Notes: generated from the sequence alone by a model not told the origin. DNA of 64,000 nucleotides from Schistocephalus solidus (GCA_017591395.1 WEDG01004642.1:62001-126000); one strand, 5' to 3'. Shown: positions 47,997-59,403, numbered from the stretch's first letter. A program made the numbers and translations.

Positions 47997-48599
47997 TAAG
48001 CAGAAGGTCATCGACGCAGCCGTGCGTCGCACATTTTAATACCTTTTGCCATCTCATAATGGTCCGTAGGAGTCCGATCTGGTAGTACAGAACGCAGTCG
48101 CTTAGCCATGAGGTTTTCAGTTTGCCTAAAATTCCTTCTCAATAAATTGCTCCAGCCACTTGATAAATGCGGGACAAAATGTTGACACTTATCGACGCTG
48201 CACTCTTTTTTGTTTGGCTGGCGATGGCGTTACAATTATATGAACCAGAAACCAGTTCTGTGCTGACTGCTGACAGAAGCGAACAGGGGAGTTCCAGGAA
48301 AAAGCTCAGAAGAAAAAGAAGCAGAAGAAGAGGCGAATACTGGAACAGGGTTTTATTTGCCATGCGTTTAGGTTTTTCTCTCGAACCCATCTTCTGAGAC
48401 AGTCACAGAAAAGAGTACTTGAGGCACAACTTGCGCAGTATTTCTAGGGTTTGGTTGCCAGGCAACCACAGGCCTACTACCACTAGCCGTCCTCGTGTTC
48501 ATCGTTGGGGGTCGTATTTGATGCGATACTTGCTTTTTCGTCCATACCTGAGTCGTTCATGGCCGTTATTTCATCACCAACTTTGGATCCTGTGGTGAT

Positions 48600-49510
48600 A
48601 CTTACTCGCCAACTTGCAACCTACAATATGAAGCGGTGAAGTCATTGCGATTAAATGCCGGCTGCGGGCCAGAGACCCATGACTCAAGAAGTTCACGGCT
48701 CACGCGCTTGTCAGCTCCTGTGAGGATTTGGGCAACATCAAACTTAAAGTTGTGGTTGGGTCCCGTTGCATGAATCGGGATCCGAGAGTTATTGTCTTTC
48801 CTCCTCACTGCTGCCACGTGCTCGGTCATTCGCTTACGAAGTAGTTTCCAGTTTCTCCGACGCATTTGCTTTGCTCGCAACTGCACCATATTTGGTAAAC
48901 GACTCCAAGCGTTCCTTGTCGTGGTAGCGGGCCTTTTGGTTTCATTATTAGGTGCCTGATGATTGCTTATGGTCGGTGTGAATCTCCAACTCCGAGTGGT
49001 GTAAGAAGGCGGCTTACGGCTTCCGAGACGTTCTTCACGTACTTTAATGCTCTCCAAAATTTGGGGTTGCTGTGGTTCGGTCTCTTGTCTTAGTTGCGCC
49101 TGCAAATTTCGATAAATTTTTGCGGGTGGCCGTTTGCTCTGAAAACCCGTCGAAGGTACTACTACTCGGCAATATTGGCTTCTGTTTCGCTGCAATGGGT
49201 TCCAACACGGTGTTATAGTGCTCGTACGCTATGGCGTTTGTGACAGATTGGATGGTTGCTGCTGAAACTCAATACTTGCGTCGTATTTATCGCTTTACTG
49301 AGTAATTAAATTTTTAGGCGACCACGATCTTTGTGGTAGAGGAGGACTTTAAGGAAGGCTAGCTGGTCGTTCTCTTCTTCTTCCATCGTAAATGGGATGT
49401 CTGTGAAGACGCCGTTGAGGCTTTATTTGAACGCCAGCATCTGTACCCGTTCGATGATGATGAAGGCGTCGTCCATGTTGCATAGGGGCGCTATGCCGAC
49501 GCGTCAAGAC
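48600..49510 (-). mobile_element. Penelope-like element PLE-2, RT end and GIY-YIG remnant
   Basis: From 49510 downwards the RT end reads DDAFIIIERVQMLAFK, GVFTDIPFTMEEEENDQLAF and SSNHPICHKRHSVRAL, typical of the segment after the YVDD box in Penelope-like elements. The GIY-YIG endonuclease then shows VYQIWC and CVGETGNYF at about 48.86 kb in one frame. In the frame of 49195-48602 it continues with RKRMTEHVAAVRRKDNNS, HATGPNHNFKFDVAQIL and RELLESWVSGPQ, containing the conserved Arg, His and Glu positions. Frames are broken in several places. The 3' UTR seems to extend to about 47.95 kb, where the hammerhead-like motif lies. Confidence 0.85.
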
Positions 49511-51117
49511 ACATTACAGTGAAATTGATTACCAGATTCTTTAAACAAAATCTTCTACGGATACTGTGAGTGAATGGCTACCGGCCAACTTTGACAACCA
49601 TTGTGAACTCTCACCTTTGCAAATCTGGGCTTTTCTTGCCTGTACAGTTTCGACAGGAAGAACATGTAAAATATCGGCAGGAATTGAACGGAGAGACTGG
49701 CTGCTGCTTAGAAAGCTAGAGTATAATTGCCAGCGTTATCCGATGCGGCCCCTTTTAGACAGATGAACTGGACATATTTGCGTAAAATTATGTAAAGTGA
49801 CATTTTGGCCGAAAACATTTTTAGCAATGTTGGTGAACGTCACCTTGTTAACTGCGTGTGCTATTCAAAGGCTCGGGAAAGTTAATTTCCATCTCAACAT
49901 TAAATGTCATAATTATCATAATTTACGGTTTTTTCAATGTGTATGGGGCGCCAGTAACTACCCTGGGAGCATGGGAGTCTGCAGCGGAAATAATTCAGGA
50001 GAATATTTGGGTGAGGATACGTTTGATTTCGATAAATTCTTGACCCGTTCTCATATTGATGTGCGGATCTAACCAGTATTTCTTGAAAGCAAACGCATGC
50101 TTGCCATTTTAGGGTTAAAGGGCTACGCATGTACAAACGAGGTTTGTTTTCAAGAGGAGATGGGAGAGATTAGAAGAGATATGGCCCCTTTGTTTGAATT
50201 GAAGGCAGATAGCGATACATTGGGACTGCAAAATTATGGATTAGCGGTCCTCAATTGCGGGTTATGCACAGAGGTTAGGGGTTTATTTCCGGTACGCCAT
50301 GTCTGACAGCTGGGATGACGATACATTGAGATTCTAGTGACCAAGAACGGATTAGCTACTCAATGTATTTAAATTTAGTTATACGTTATATTTTCCCACT
50401 AACATATTCCTAAAAATTGAATTAAGGAAACAAAAACGTTTGAGGAGGCGTTTTGCCTTCAAAAACATCCTTGAACATGCATAAAAATTTATATTCCTTA
50501 GGTGAGTATGAAAGGTATTGGCCGTTGGATGATCACACTTACAGTCTGAAGCATTCCAGATTCCTCCATCTCATGTCGGTAGATTGCGTAGCTTCAAAAT
50601 ATAGGTGTTACATACAACCATCGCCTTTAATGCTTCTAATAAACTTGAAACTGTCTCACTGAATCAATTTTGTATATGGGAAGAAGCGGAAATTTTAAAT
50701 TGCTTTAAGCTTCTATACCCGGTTGTTTCCATGGAAAAATACACCATCTTTTTCATAGAAAACGTGTTGTAGGTTCTCAGAAAATGGGCTGGTATTTCGA
50801 TGGTGAAACTGAACGAGGTTTGGCTTGCTGCTGTGGATGCCCTGTATCACGAAATTCTGCGAACATGAGCAAAGCTTGATGTACGACAAAAGCTCTTCGT
50901 CTCGTGCATCCAAAATTGTACACCAGTTCAGCGTTAAACAGGCTTGTGTACCAGATATGGTCATGTGAGAAGGCAGCTGAAAATAAGTGGTCAAGAAATT
51001 TAAATATAATTAAGTAAGAGTCGGGATTGTGCTAATAATTCGTGGATGATGAGTAAACTTATTAAAGATCGGATATGCATGAATGTAGGGAACAATGGAA
51101 TCGAACAATAAACAGAT
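49511..51117. other. Region without recognisable genes
   Basis: It contains only short frames without family resemblance. 49797-50072 and 49858-50043 overlap on the plus strand; neither has splice or motif support. I see no RNA gene. Confidence 0.5.
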
Positions 51118-51277
51118 GAACCTAGCTGTCATAAATAAGGGAGACAGGAATGGCCAGTTCCGGCTTATTAGCCGTCATCAACCAGCCATACCCAACCCAA
51201 ATTGTTGCACTATCCGAGGCTCGAACACGCAACCTGTTGCTAAGAAGTAAACCAACTAACCATTGAGCCACAGGCTC
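51118..51277 (-). mobile_element. tRNA-derived SINE
   Basis: Read on the minus strand from 51277, the head has TGGCTCAATGGTTAG (Pol III A box, 51270-51256) and, about 30 bases on, GTTCGAGCC (B box, 51226-51218), as in a tRNA gene. It lacks a good cloverleaf and runs into a non-tRNA body (GATGACGGCTAATAAGCCGG, then CCTGTCTCCCTTA). That structure marks a SINE rather than a tRNA. The body recurs on the plus strand at 51338-51400. Confidence 0.72.
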
Positions 51278-51337
51278 ATTTTCTTACTGTTTTGATCAAG
51301 CTTCGGAAGGTGGAAACTAAGATTTAGGCATGACTGG

Positions 51338-51400
51338 CAGATGACGGCTACTAAGCCGGAAATCTCCATTTCAGTCTCCCTTGGCTTTGCCGGCAATGCT
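51338..51400 (+). mobile_element. SINE body fragment, divergent to the copy at 51118-51277
   Basis: GATGACGGCTACTAAGCCGG, then CATTTCAGTCTCCCTTGG and GCCGGC, matches the body of the neighbouring SINE in the opposite orientation. The tRNA-like head is not recognisable, so it is 5'-truncated or decayed. Confidence 0.7.
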
Positions 51401-52078
51401 CATGATTCTCTGTTTTTGTGAGTTTCCCGTAAATATATCGCATACTAGACCCACTTCCTCTGCAATAAAGCTAAACGCAATTCGTTATTTTTGTAAATGC
51501 AAATATTGCTAACGAAAAATTATCTTTCTTAGATTTTTATTCGTTTCCGGCTAACTTGAGATCAATAATCTTGTATAAATTTTTTTTTACTTTTTTACTT
51601 CCTTTGTTTTTACTTTGATTTTACCAACCTTTTTTTATAATCCGGGTATTCCTAGATTCCAGCTTCAATTTCTAGACAGGAAAAAGAAACTATTCGTCCA
51701 GTCTGCTACAGAGTGACAATTCTTTGCGGACTGAGTTTTACCTTTTCATTCGGATTTCCTGACTACGGGATGCACATCCGTTCAAACTGCTCAGTTGATT
51801 CTCAGAAAGGTGCCAGTCAGTTCGATCCTCAGTACTGTTGACGGAATATATCGGCCATACCTCAGGCATTATTTGATTCATTCGCAGCAAACTTCCATAC
51901 GGCTGAAAAATGCAGACATTCAAATCATGGAAACACTGGCACTGTTGGGTATAAGTCGCATGTTCATTAAACAATATGCCTAACGTAAGGTCTCTGTGGG
52001 GCTTCAAAATGTTTCCACGTCTGGAGACTTTTGATTTGGATTAAAATTTTATTCACTGTAGTGTGGTATTAGTTACAC
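51401..52078. other. AT-rich DNA up to the gypsy LTR
   Basis: T-rich runs (51570-51640) and short frames on both strands at 51738-52007 without recognisable content. Nothing supports a gene. Confidence 0.5.
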
Positions 52079-52361
52079 TGTGGTAGACCTTTGTCATATT
52101 TTATACACAACTTTGTACAGGTATTCCCCTTATTACACATTTACTTAACTCGCATTTTCCCATATTTGTTTCAGTTTGAATTTATTAACTGTAACGCGCT
52201 ACCCTCCAACTGGTTTGTGTTTTGGTAACATTAACTGACTTTTCACCTGTTGCATTTGTTCTTCACTAGGCGTTGTCATCAGCTGATTCCGTGGTATCGT
52301 GGCCTGTGGCCTGGATTGTCTCTGTTAATTCTTAGCGTAGGATCGCATTATTCGATCGTCA
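52079..52361 (+). repeat. 5' LTR of the gypsy element
   Basis: It starts TGTGGTAGACCTTTG and matches the 3' LTR over CATATTTGTTTCAGTTTGAA, CAACTGGTTTGTG, CACCTGTTGCATTTGTT and TCAGCTGATTCCG. I place the end at GATCGTCA, giving about 283 bp with TG...CA ends. The right edge is inferred from where similarity to the 3' LTR stops and from the primer-binding-like sequence that follows. Confidence 0.82.
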
Positions 52362-52364
52362 AAG

Positions 52365-52382
52365 TGGCGGACCTGAACGAGA
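52365..52382 (+). promoter_or_regulatory. Putative primer-binding site
   Basis: TGGCGGACCTGAACGAGA lies three bases after the inferred end of the 5' LTR. Gypsy primer-binding sites commonly start TGG, complementary to the CCA end of a tRNA. The matching tRNA is not identified. Confidence 0.45.
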
Positions 52383-52476
52383 ACGCGCGCTGCACTCGTC
52401 AATAAGAGCCAGCCAATCATTGTGCTGTGTCTTATTGATCCTTTCCCCGCGTGCACTTTCACTCATTTCCTCTCAA

Positions 52477-53023
52477 TGCCGCATTTGGCGGAAAAAGCTA
52501 TTACTGCGGTGTCTCTCTGCTTACCCGATTTTTGGACAAATTCACCCGAACTTCTGTCGCATCGAGTCTAGTTTTTTTCCTCTGCAAAGGGAGTAACCAA
52601 ATTTTACAGGTTTGTTGAGGCTTTGCCATTGCATGTTCTGTCTCAATTGCAGGCAGTCTTATAGAGTCCACCGGCCAACCAATCATGCACGCAGCTTAAA
52701 GCAGCTCTCCAAATGCATGCTGTGTCTGGCCGTAAACGGTATCTCCCGTTCATTCGTGGGGAGTGTTTGGGTGACCGAAAACCCATCGAGCTCCTCATAA
52801 GGATGCAAACACTTCGCAGTGAGCTCCAAATTGACGATAAACTGTTTGAGGAGATTTTCCTAGAGCATCTGCCCACGGATGTTCAAAAGATTTTGGCATC
52901 CGGCTCAGAAAACGTCTCGGTCTCACGACTAGCCGAGATGGTGGACAGGATGTTGGTGGTGCAGCGGTTCCAGCCGCCCAGCTCTCCACTTACCCCTTAC
53001 CGACGGCCAAGGAGCACCTTGTG
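52477..53023 (+). pseudogene. Gypsy gag remnant
   Basis: It begins MPHLAEKAITAVSLCLPDFW, then NSPELLSHRV, the opening of flatworm-type gypsy Gag as I recall it. Frames shift twice around 52.57-52.70 kb. The longest block (52713-53024) has ECLGDRKPIELLIRMQTLRS, FEEIFLEHLPTDVQKILAS and SVSRLAEMVDRML, the capsid helices. A basic, Ser/Arg-rich stretch follows in another frame (53021-53251), with YWYHTHYGAKAHGCSSPC, a degenerate Cys/His cluster whose first Cys is Tyr. Confidence 0.85.
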
Positions 53024-53239
53024 ACGCGGATGGCGGCCACGACAGAAGAGATGGCTTCGCTCAAACTCCAGCTTGCGCGCCTCACCTCTCGCCGATCATC
53101 CAGTCGCTTACCTAACCGTCGTCGGTCTCACTCACGACCTCAAATTGCTGATGCCTATTGGTATCATACACACTATGGCGCAAAGGCCCATGGGTGCTCT
53201 TCCCCCTGTTCCTTCAAATCTCCACAGAAAAACCAGTCT

Positions 53240-53620
53240 GTCAGAGGATAGAGGTGACCGCCTACTATGGCTCATCTGGCTCTGGTCGCGCTTTCCATGT
53301 CTACGACATCTTGACTCACAGACGTTTCCTAGAGAACGCTGAAGCCAAAATCAGTGTAGTCTCGCCCACCCCAGTTGACAGTCGCTGTCCCAACCATGGT
53401 CACCACCTCCAAGCTGTTAACCCTTCCCCCGTTCCCATATTTGGCAGCCTGTCCCTCATTCTTATTGTTGGCATTCGCAGTTTTTCTCTTGGATTTTTGT
53501 GATTGCTGATGTCCCTCATGCAATCCTTGGCTCCAACTTTCTAGCTCCTTGCAATTTACCTGTCCTGAATACAGATATTGCCTGTCCTGATCGGGAGCTT
53601 CTACGTCCACACCCGAACAT
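53240..53620 (+). pseudogene. Gypsy aspartic protease remnant
   Basis: GSGRAFHVYDILTHRRFLEN and AEAKISVVSPTP (about 53.27-53.37 kb) align with the usual flap of gypsy proteases. The active-site Asp-Thr-Gly is replaced by Asn-Ala-Glu, so the enzyme is dead. IADVPHAILGSNFLAPCNLP (from 53499) is the conserved protease end. Confidence 0.75.
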
Positions 53621-54400
53621 CATCAACCACCAGAATCGCAGTGGCGAGGTTCAACACGATTTTGTGCACCACATCTATACCACAGTTCCTCCTGCTTTCG
53701 CTTGGCCTAGATGACTGGCACCTGCGCATCTGCCGGTTGCGAAAGCAAAATTCGAAGATATGCTACAACTGGACGTTATGCGACCATCCGAGAGCTCCTG
53801 GACGTCACCCTTGCACATGTAACCCAAGGAAACATCGGGTGACTGGCAACCCCGTGGTGGTAACCTCCAAATTCCCAATCGGTATCCAGTGCCTCGTCTT
53901 CAGAATTTTATGGAACCCTTTTTGGTAAAGCGGTTTTCTCGAAGATTAAAGTGCTACGCGCGTTCCATACGATACCTTTCGCCCCTGAAGTCATCTCAAA
54001 AACTGTTGTAACTATATCTTTCGGGCTGCTTGCATTCATCCGCATGCCCTTTAGCCTCCTTAATGCCGCTTAGACAGAGATTCATCGACCGTGTCTCGCA
54101 TGGCTTGCCTTTTGTGTTCACATATATATATGACCTCTTGGTGGCTAGTCGGAATACTAAAGAGCATAAGGAACATCCTGCCTTGGTGTTTGACCACCTC
54201 AACAAGAATGGCGTCATCAACCCTCCAGGTGCGTTTTTGGTGCGCCATTGCTTGAATTTCTTGGCCATAATGTCGACTCCGACGGTTGATATCCTCTGCC
54301 CTCCAAGGTAGATGCCATTCATGAGTTTCCTGCACCAACTTCCAAGCGTCAGTTGCAATTTTTCCTGGACATGAACAATTTTTATCGGTGCTCCTTCCCA
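53620..54400 (+). pseudogene. Gypsy reverse transcriptase remnant
   Basis: Fragments in three frames: MLQLDVMRPSESSWTSPLHM and NRYPVPRLQNFMEP (53.76-53.91 kb), a broken palm, then RFIDRVSHGLPFVFTYIYDL with LVASRNTKEHKEHPALVF (54030-54311). The catalytic Tyr-x-Asp-Asp reads YIYD, so one of the two aspartates is lost. Several stretches of the palm and thumb are missing. Confidence 0.85.
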
Positions 54401-54429
54401 AAATGCGCCGAACTCATGCTACCACTCAC

Positions 54430-54800
54430 CAACATGCTATCCGGTCCCTAGGGTCCCCTCTAGCTTACTAGTGAGGCACTGATCGCTTTCGAAAAAATTA
54501 AGGTTTCCCTTGCGGACGCCAACTTGCTCACGCTTCCCGATCCCGAAGTTCAGCTGTCCCTGATTGAAGATGCTTTGACCGTAGCTATTGGTGTAGTCTT
54601 TCAACACACCTTGTGGGTTCGACTTTACCGTTGGCCTTTTTCTCCAAAAATCCTTTTGGTCGTGAACATCTCGCGGAAAGATACGTTGACCTGGCCTGTA
54701 CAAGAACGTCGAAGTTTGGGTCACGGTTGTGTCAGTTGCAACAAGGTGCGGCGCCACAACAAGTCCCAGCCCCGACGTAAGGGTTCAGCCATGTGCATCT
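54430..54800 (+). pseudogene. Gypsy RNase H remnant
   Basis: ALIAFEKIKVSLADANLLTL, then DPEVQLSLIEDALTVAIG and VVFQHTL, correspond to the connection and the start of RNase H (the Asp-Ala-Ser region; here Glu-Asp-Ala-Leu). The rest of the domain is largely deleted: integrase sequence begins within about 150 bp. Confidence 0.75.
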
Positions 54801-55730
54801 CGATGACGTAGGCCCCTTGCCTCCATCGTATGGTTTTACTCACCTCCTTACCTGTGTCGAACACTACACTCGTTGGGCTGAAACAATCTCTTTGCCAAAC
54901 ATGGAGGCGGACACAAGGGTAAAGGCTTTGTCAGTCGTTGGATCGCCGTATTCGGTGCCCCATCAACGTTTACGATTGACTGACGTGCCCAATTCGAATT
55001 CGCCCTCTTTAAAGCCCTCCTCAACTTTCTCGACTGCACTCGCATTCGGACGACGGCCTACCATCCAGCTGCCAACGGTATGGTTGCAGATTTCCACCGC
55101 CATCTAACGACCACCCTGCGTGCCGCAGATGACCCAACCAACTGGTCTGACAACCTGCCGCTAGGGCTTCTGGGCATTCGCTCGGTGCTCAAGTCGGATC
55201 TGGACTGCAGCGTAGCTAAATTTGTGTTTGGTACTACCCTCCGACTGCCAGGTGAGATGATCAACCCAACCTCCCGTGGTCCCGATGAGTCTTCCACCAG
55301 TTGTGTACATCGCTCACTTACCCCGATTTCACCTCAAGCTCTATTTACCGAGTCTTATTTCGAAAAAGTTTTGGCCAACCACACACATTTTTATGTTGGG
55401 TATGACCATGTGCGCGAGCCGCTGGAATCACCATACGAAGAACCATTCCGCATTCTGTCACGCAGCACTAAGACCTACCGGATCCTTCGCGGTAATGAGG
55501 AGGGCGTGGTCAGCGTCGATCGGGTCAATGCTGTTATCGTGGAAGAACCACCAAACCTACCCCATGGAGAAAACTTTGCTGAACCCCTACCCCATGCTCC
55601 ATTACCTTCCCTACCCTCTCCACCTACCCTACTGTCCACCACCACGCTCGACCCTAACTCTTCAAGTACCACAGAAGTTCGCACCAATCGTAGCGGCTGT
55701 CGAGTCTTCTTCCCGACCGCTTTATCTCTC
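54793..55730 (+). pseudogene. Gypsy integrase, core and C-terminal part
   Basis: The core starts MHLDDVGPLPPSYGFTHLLT (first catalytic Asp), CVEHYTRWAETISLPNMEAD, then a frame-shifted TDVPNSN block. The main frame from 55080 gives DFHRHLTTTLRAADDPTNWS, LPLGLLGIRSVLKSDLDCSV and FVFGTTLRLPGEMI, the end of the core. The C-terminal domain has FYVGYDHVREPLESPYEEPF and YRILRGNEEGVVSVDRVNA. The frame then runs through a Pro-rich tail with RSGCRVFFPTAL, the usual polyprotein end. It stays open into the 3' LTR to 55943, which is the best preserved part of the element. Confidence 0.9.
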
Positions 55731-55799
55731 ACGTTTTATAGCATTGCATTTGCATTCGGCGTCAATTTTACATCAGCCTTCGGTCTAGGCGAGAAGTAC

Positions 55800-56085
55800 T
55801 GTGGTAGCCCTTTGCTATATTTTTTACGCATTCTACGCATTCTACTTATTAAAATTTACTTAACCCGCATTTACCCCTATTTGTTTCAGTTTGAATTTAT
55901 TTACTGTAACGTGCTACACGCCAACTGGTTTGTGATTCGGTAAAATTAACTGACTTTCCACCTGTTGCATTTGTTATTCACTAGGCGGTGTCGTCAGCTG
56001 ATTCCGTCGTATCATAACCTTTAGTGTGGCTTTTCTCTCTTATTTCTTAGCATTATTTGATCGTCCTAGCATTATTTGATCGTCC
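55800..56085 (+). repeat. 3' LTR of the gypsy element
   Basis: It starts TGTGGTAGCCCTTTG and follows the 5' LTR through TCAGCTGATTCCG. Near its end TAGCATTATTTGATCGTCC is present twice in tandem (56048-56066 and 56067-56085), whereas the 5' LTR has one copy. A short ACGCATTCT duplication at about 55826-55845 is also specific to this copy. Confidence 0.85.
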
Positions 56086-58704
56086 TAGCTTGCTAAAACA
56101 ATTCCAACCTCGTTGCAGTGAGAATACCTGTGCCTTAAACTGTACATTTATCATTTTCGTCCCAACCACCTACCATAGTTTATTTAATTTATAACGGTTT
56201 ATTCATTTCTTACAATTAGAGTGAACGTTGGTGCTTACTCACTCCAAAATGATAGCATACGGAAGATTTTTTCAAAAAATTATGTTAGCAATTAATTCAT
56301 CGGAAGGTCATTTATATCAGCCTATATTGCCCAGCCAATATCTACAAAGTCCAAAGATTTTGAGCCTTTTCGAATTCGAGGTAATATGTTCAGTTGCAAT
56401 ATAGCCTAATTAGACTGCAAAGTTAATTTGGCTGCATGTTCTTGCTAAAATCTGTTATCCTACACTCCGCTGTTGTATTTTTTGCCATCATATTAAATTT
56501 GCGTACAAAATGGAAACTACATCCGTTGATTTGATGAATAAAAGCAAAACTATAATGATTGGATATTTTTCCCACGCCAAATATATGCTAAGTGTCATAA
56601 TATACATGAAATAGAAATCGAAATGATCACATTAGACCGTTGGTACCCTACCAGTTTGAAAAAACAGGATATACATGGACATCGCGGTGGAACTCTTTCA
56701 GCGAAGGTTATCAAACTTACCGAGATAAGGACGTGCTCAACAATGGTCGTCGATGGCATGCTGCTAATAAACCCTTTCTCTCTTACATTTACTCATTATA
56801 ATCACCTTTACATCTCTTCTTGCCTCTTGTTACAGGTATGACTTACAAATATCTTAAAGGGGCCTGCCTTGAGGATTGACACACGAGGTATTTCTGCGAA
56901 TAATTGTTATCTCCAACATATGGTAATTTTAAGATGTGGTTCACGGGGGAAGTTTGAGTTGGCTATCGGAATCATAGGTTCTCGAGCGCCTGAGTAAGTT
57001 ATTCTGACATTATTCAGGAAACGCACATTCACGTTGCACTGAAAAAGACTGCGCGCCTTCAAAAGTTAGTAGCGCGGTCCACGAACGTTCACACATTCCT
57101 GTATTTAATACCAAAGTCCAGCTCGCATCCTACTCCCAGTGCCAATAGACCATGGCTGAGGAGTGCGCTGGTTCCCGCGAATACGGTAGCATGAATCCTA
57201 ATGTTGTTGTATAACCTACTTTATGAAGTTTCTTTGTAAATATGACAACGGGCTGTTCTCCAAAATCTGTTCGGTGTATGTGTGCTCGAGGATGTATCCT
57301 GCAGCACGTCATTTCAAAACATTAACCAGAATGCAGCGGTTGAAACAAATCGTATTAACCTTATTCCTCTGCCTTCATTAACACTCTTGATTTTTATATG
57401 GCATCCTGGTGGCAAGGTCGCTGCTGGTCTGCGACAGCTTAATCGTCACGCAGACAGTCTGCTTATTTTGATGCTGAAGGCTGCTCCACTATTGGCCATC
57501 CAGGGATGCTTTGACTAACCAGCAGCTAGGCTACAGGTCAACCCGTCCTCCCGGTTTCATCTGAACTCGTCTATATATGAACTTTTTATAACGTTTACGT
57601 CGTAGGTGTTCATTTTTACCTGTCACTTAACTCCGTAATATTTCTTCGCTAACCAACAAGAAAATTTAATGAAAAACATAATTCGCTGGGTATGCGTGAT
57701 CATAGTAAACCTTAGTATTTTTTATGTCCTTGTGAAATATACAGTCCTCATGTTGTACTTCACTTTCGTTTCTAAAAGTAAATGAATATCTTCGACTGTT
57801 CAATAAATAATATGTGATAATACCTTATTCTGGAAGTTGCTTACTCCAAAGAAAAATCATCCCTATCTGATTTTTACGCATTTGGTTTATCAAGAGTGGC
57901 AACCGAAAAAATTAAACTGATTAAATGGATTCAGAAGACATATCAGGCAGCTAGTTGAGGGATCCACTAACGTGTAAAAACTACGTATAGATTACAAAGT
58001 GGGGGCGGGTATTTTGGAAGAAATCTTTGGTTCAGATTATTCTCTAGCTGATATGAAGTGAATAAGGAAATGGTAAATATCTCATTCTTCAAACGCCTAA
58101 GACTAAAATTAATCCAATGAAAAGCCTTACCTTAGCTTTACAAATGATTTTCGCCTATTACTCAATTCAACCCTTAATATGACTAAAATTATCTACTTCT
58201 ACTGTAAACCTTACTCTAACATTTACGTCCACTCAACCCTAAATCAAAGGTAAGCACAACGCTAAGCTTCCCGGAACCTTGTGTAAGGCCACTTGTACTA
58301 AATGTGATGTCAGTGTTTACCAAGCATACTTCCTTCATCTCAAAAATGAATAAATTACTCCCAACATTAAAACACAGATTTCTTTTGATTGCAATTGAGA
58401 TAAATTACTGAAGGAATATCTGACTGCCAACTAATTATACGTTTTAAACGGAATTTCAAAAGTTAAAACCTATTATATAGCAGGTTGTGAAGTGTAACGC
58501 ACAGGGGACTTCTGGGTTTATATAACCGGAATATCTCGTTATAGACCCACAGAACAACAGTGTGCAAAAAATGGAATGAACCTTAGCCCCAGGAAGCTGT
58601 GGACTTACACGTATTGGTGCAAAAACCTTCCGGGCTCGTTTCAACTGATCAATCTGAGCGCAGTTAATTGCATGTTTGCGAAGATTTAAATTCGCTAATC
58701 GATA
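56086..58704. other. AT-rich DNA without recognisable genes
   Basis: No coding similarity is visible. A C-rich block at about 58130-58270 with repeated CCTTA, ACCCTTAA and ACCCTAAA motifs resembles the one at 3620-3780. Confidence 0.55.
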
Positions 58705-59403
58705 GTGCTTTATCCTGTTACATCGAGAATTTCACGCACAAAAGCCATAAGCATGCATTCAACAAGACTGCCCCAGACTCCCCAGCGTCGTCCGCTGCGA
58801 GTGGAATCAGCACATAACAACCCAATGGATGCCCTGTCAGAACCCGCAGTGCAATCAGTTCTTGATCGAGTCATCAGTCTTCTCTCATACCTACTAAACC
58901 TCATTTTATCGTTGGTGGCGCACCTGGGACACCTGATCGAGAGAGCCATTTCCAAGTTTCTGGTCACACCAACAGTCAACGCTGCTTGTTACATAATGCG
59001 AAAAATCAAACGACGGAACTACGCCGGACAGAACGCATTTCTCGGACGAGTAGCTTTTGTGCTCACCGACCGCGTGGTCACATTCATGCTCAGCACACAA
59101 AGCTTGGATTTTAGGCATGTGATAAACTTCGTGAACGTCTACATCAGAAAATTTAAGCAGGCTACAGAAATCGCAACCATGACGTATTTTATGCTATTGG
59201 ATTGGTTTGCGTTTTCCGTAAACACTATCTCCCAGTTTGTTTATGTGCTTCAGATACTCTCTACTTTCTTCATCCAGACGTTTAATGCACTTTACGCGCT
59301 TGCCTTCTTTTGCTCAAAACTGCATACGTCGCTATATATTTTTCTATCGGGATTATACACTTTTACCAGGTCCATTGTAAGATTTCAGAAATTAAGGGCT
59401 TGA
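58705..59403 (+). CDS. Unrecognised 232-codon open frame with several hydrophobic helices
   Basis: I do not recognise this protein. It is the longest frame outside the retroelements and is clearly less AT-rich than its flanks, which favours real coding. The N-terminus is polar (Met at 58705, or the second Met at 58753 beginning MHSTRLPQTPQRRPLRV). Then MDALSEPAVQSVLDRVISLL leads into a hydrophobic stretch SYLLNLILSLVAHLGHLIER, a basic segment MRKIKRRNYAGQ, and from residue 140 alternating hydrophobic segments (MTYFMLLDWFAFSVNTISQF, VLQILSTFFIQTFNALYALA). It ends FQKLRA. No enzyme motif is visible. Amphipathic helices would suit a membrane- or lipid-surface protein, but that is a guess. A GTAAGA donor-like site at about 59378 leaves open that splicing removes the last codons. 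Confidence 0.5.
   Translation: MLYPVTSRISRTKAISMHSTRLPQTPQRRPLRVESAHNNPMDALSEPAVQSVLDRVISLLSYLLNLILSLVAHLGHLIERAISKFLVTPTVNAACYIMRKIKRRNYAGQNAFLGRVAFVLTDRVVTFMLSTQSLDFRHVINFVNVYIRKFKQATEIATMTYFMLLDWFAFSVNTISQFVYVLQILSTFFIQTFNALYALAFFCSKLHTSLYIFLSGLYTFTRSIVRFQKLRA

Larger units (their letters stand above)
52079..56085 (+). mobile_element. Ty3/gypsy LTR retrotransposon, complete layout, inactive
   Basis: Two similar LTRs flank gag, protease, RT, RNase H and integrase remnants in the Ty3/gypsy order, with integrase last. The total of about 4.0 kb is short for the group, because internal deletions have removed parts of RT and RNase H. Frameshifts are frequent and two catalytic motifs are destroyed (protease DTG, RT YxDD). 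The LTRs differ by many substitutions and small indels, so the insertion is not recent. No envelope-like gene is present. Confidence 0.92.

Noticed and set aside
51200..51277. tRNA gene
   Set aside because: Pol III A and B boxes are present, but an acceptor stem and a convincing anticodon arm are not, and the body continues as a repeat found again nearby; called a SINE.
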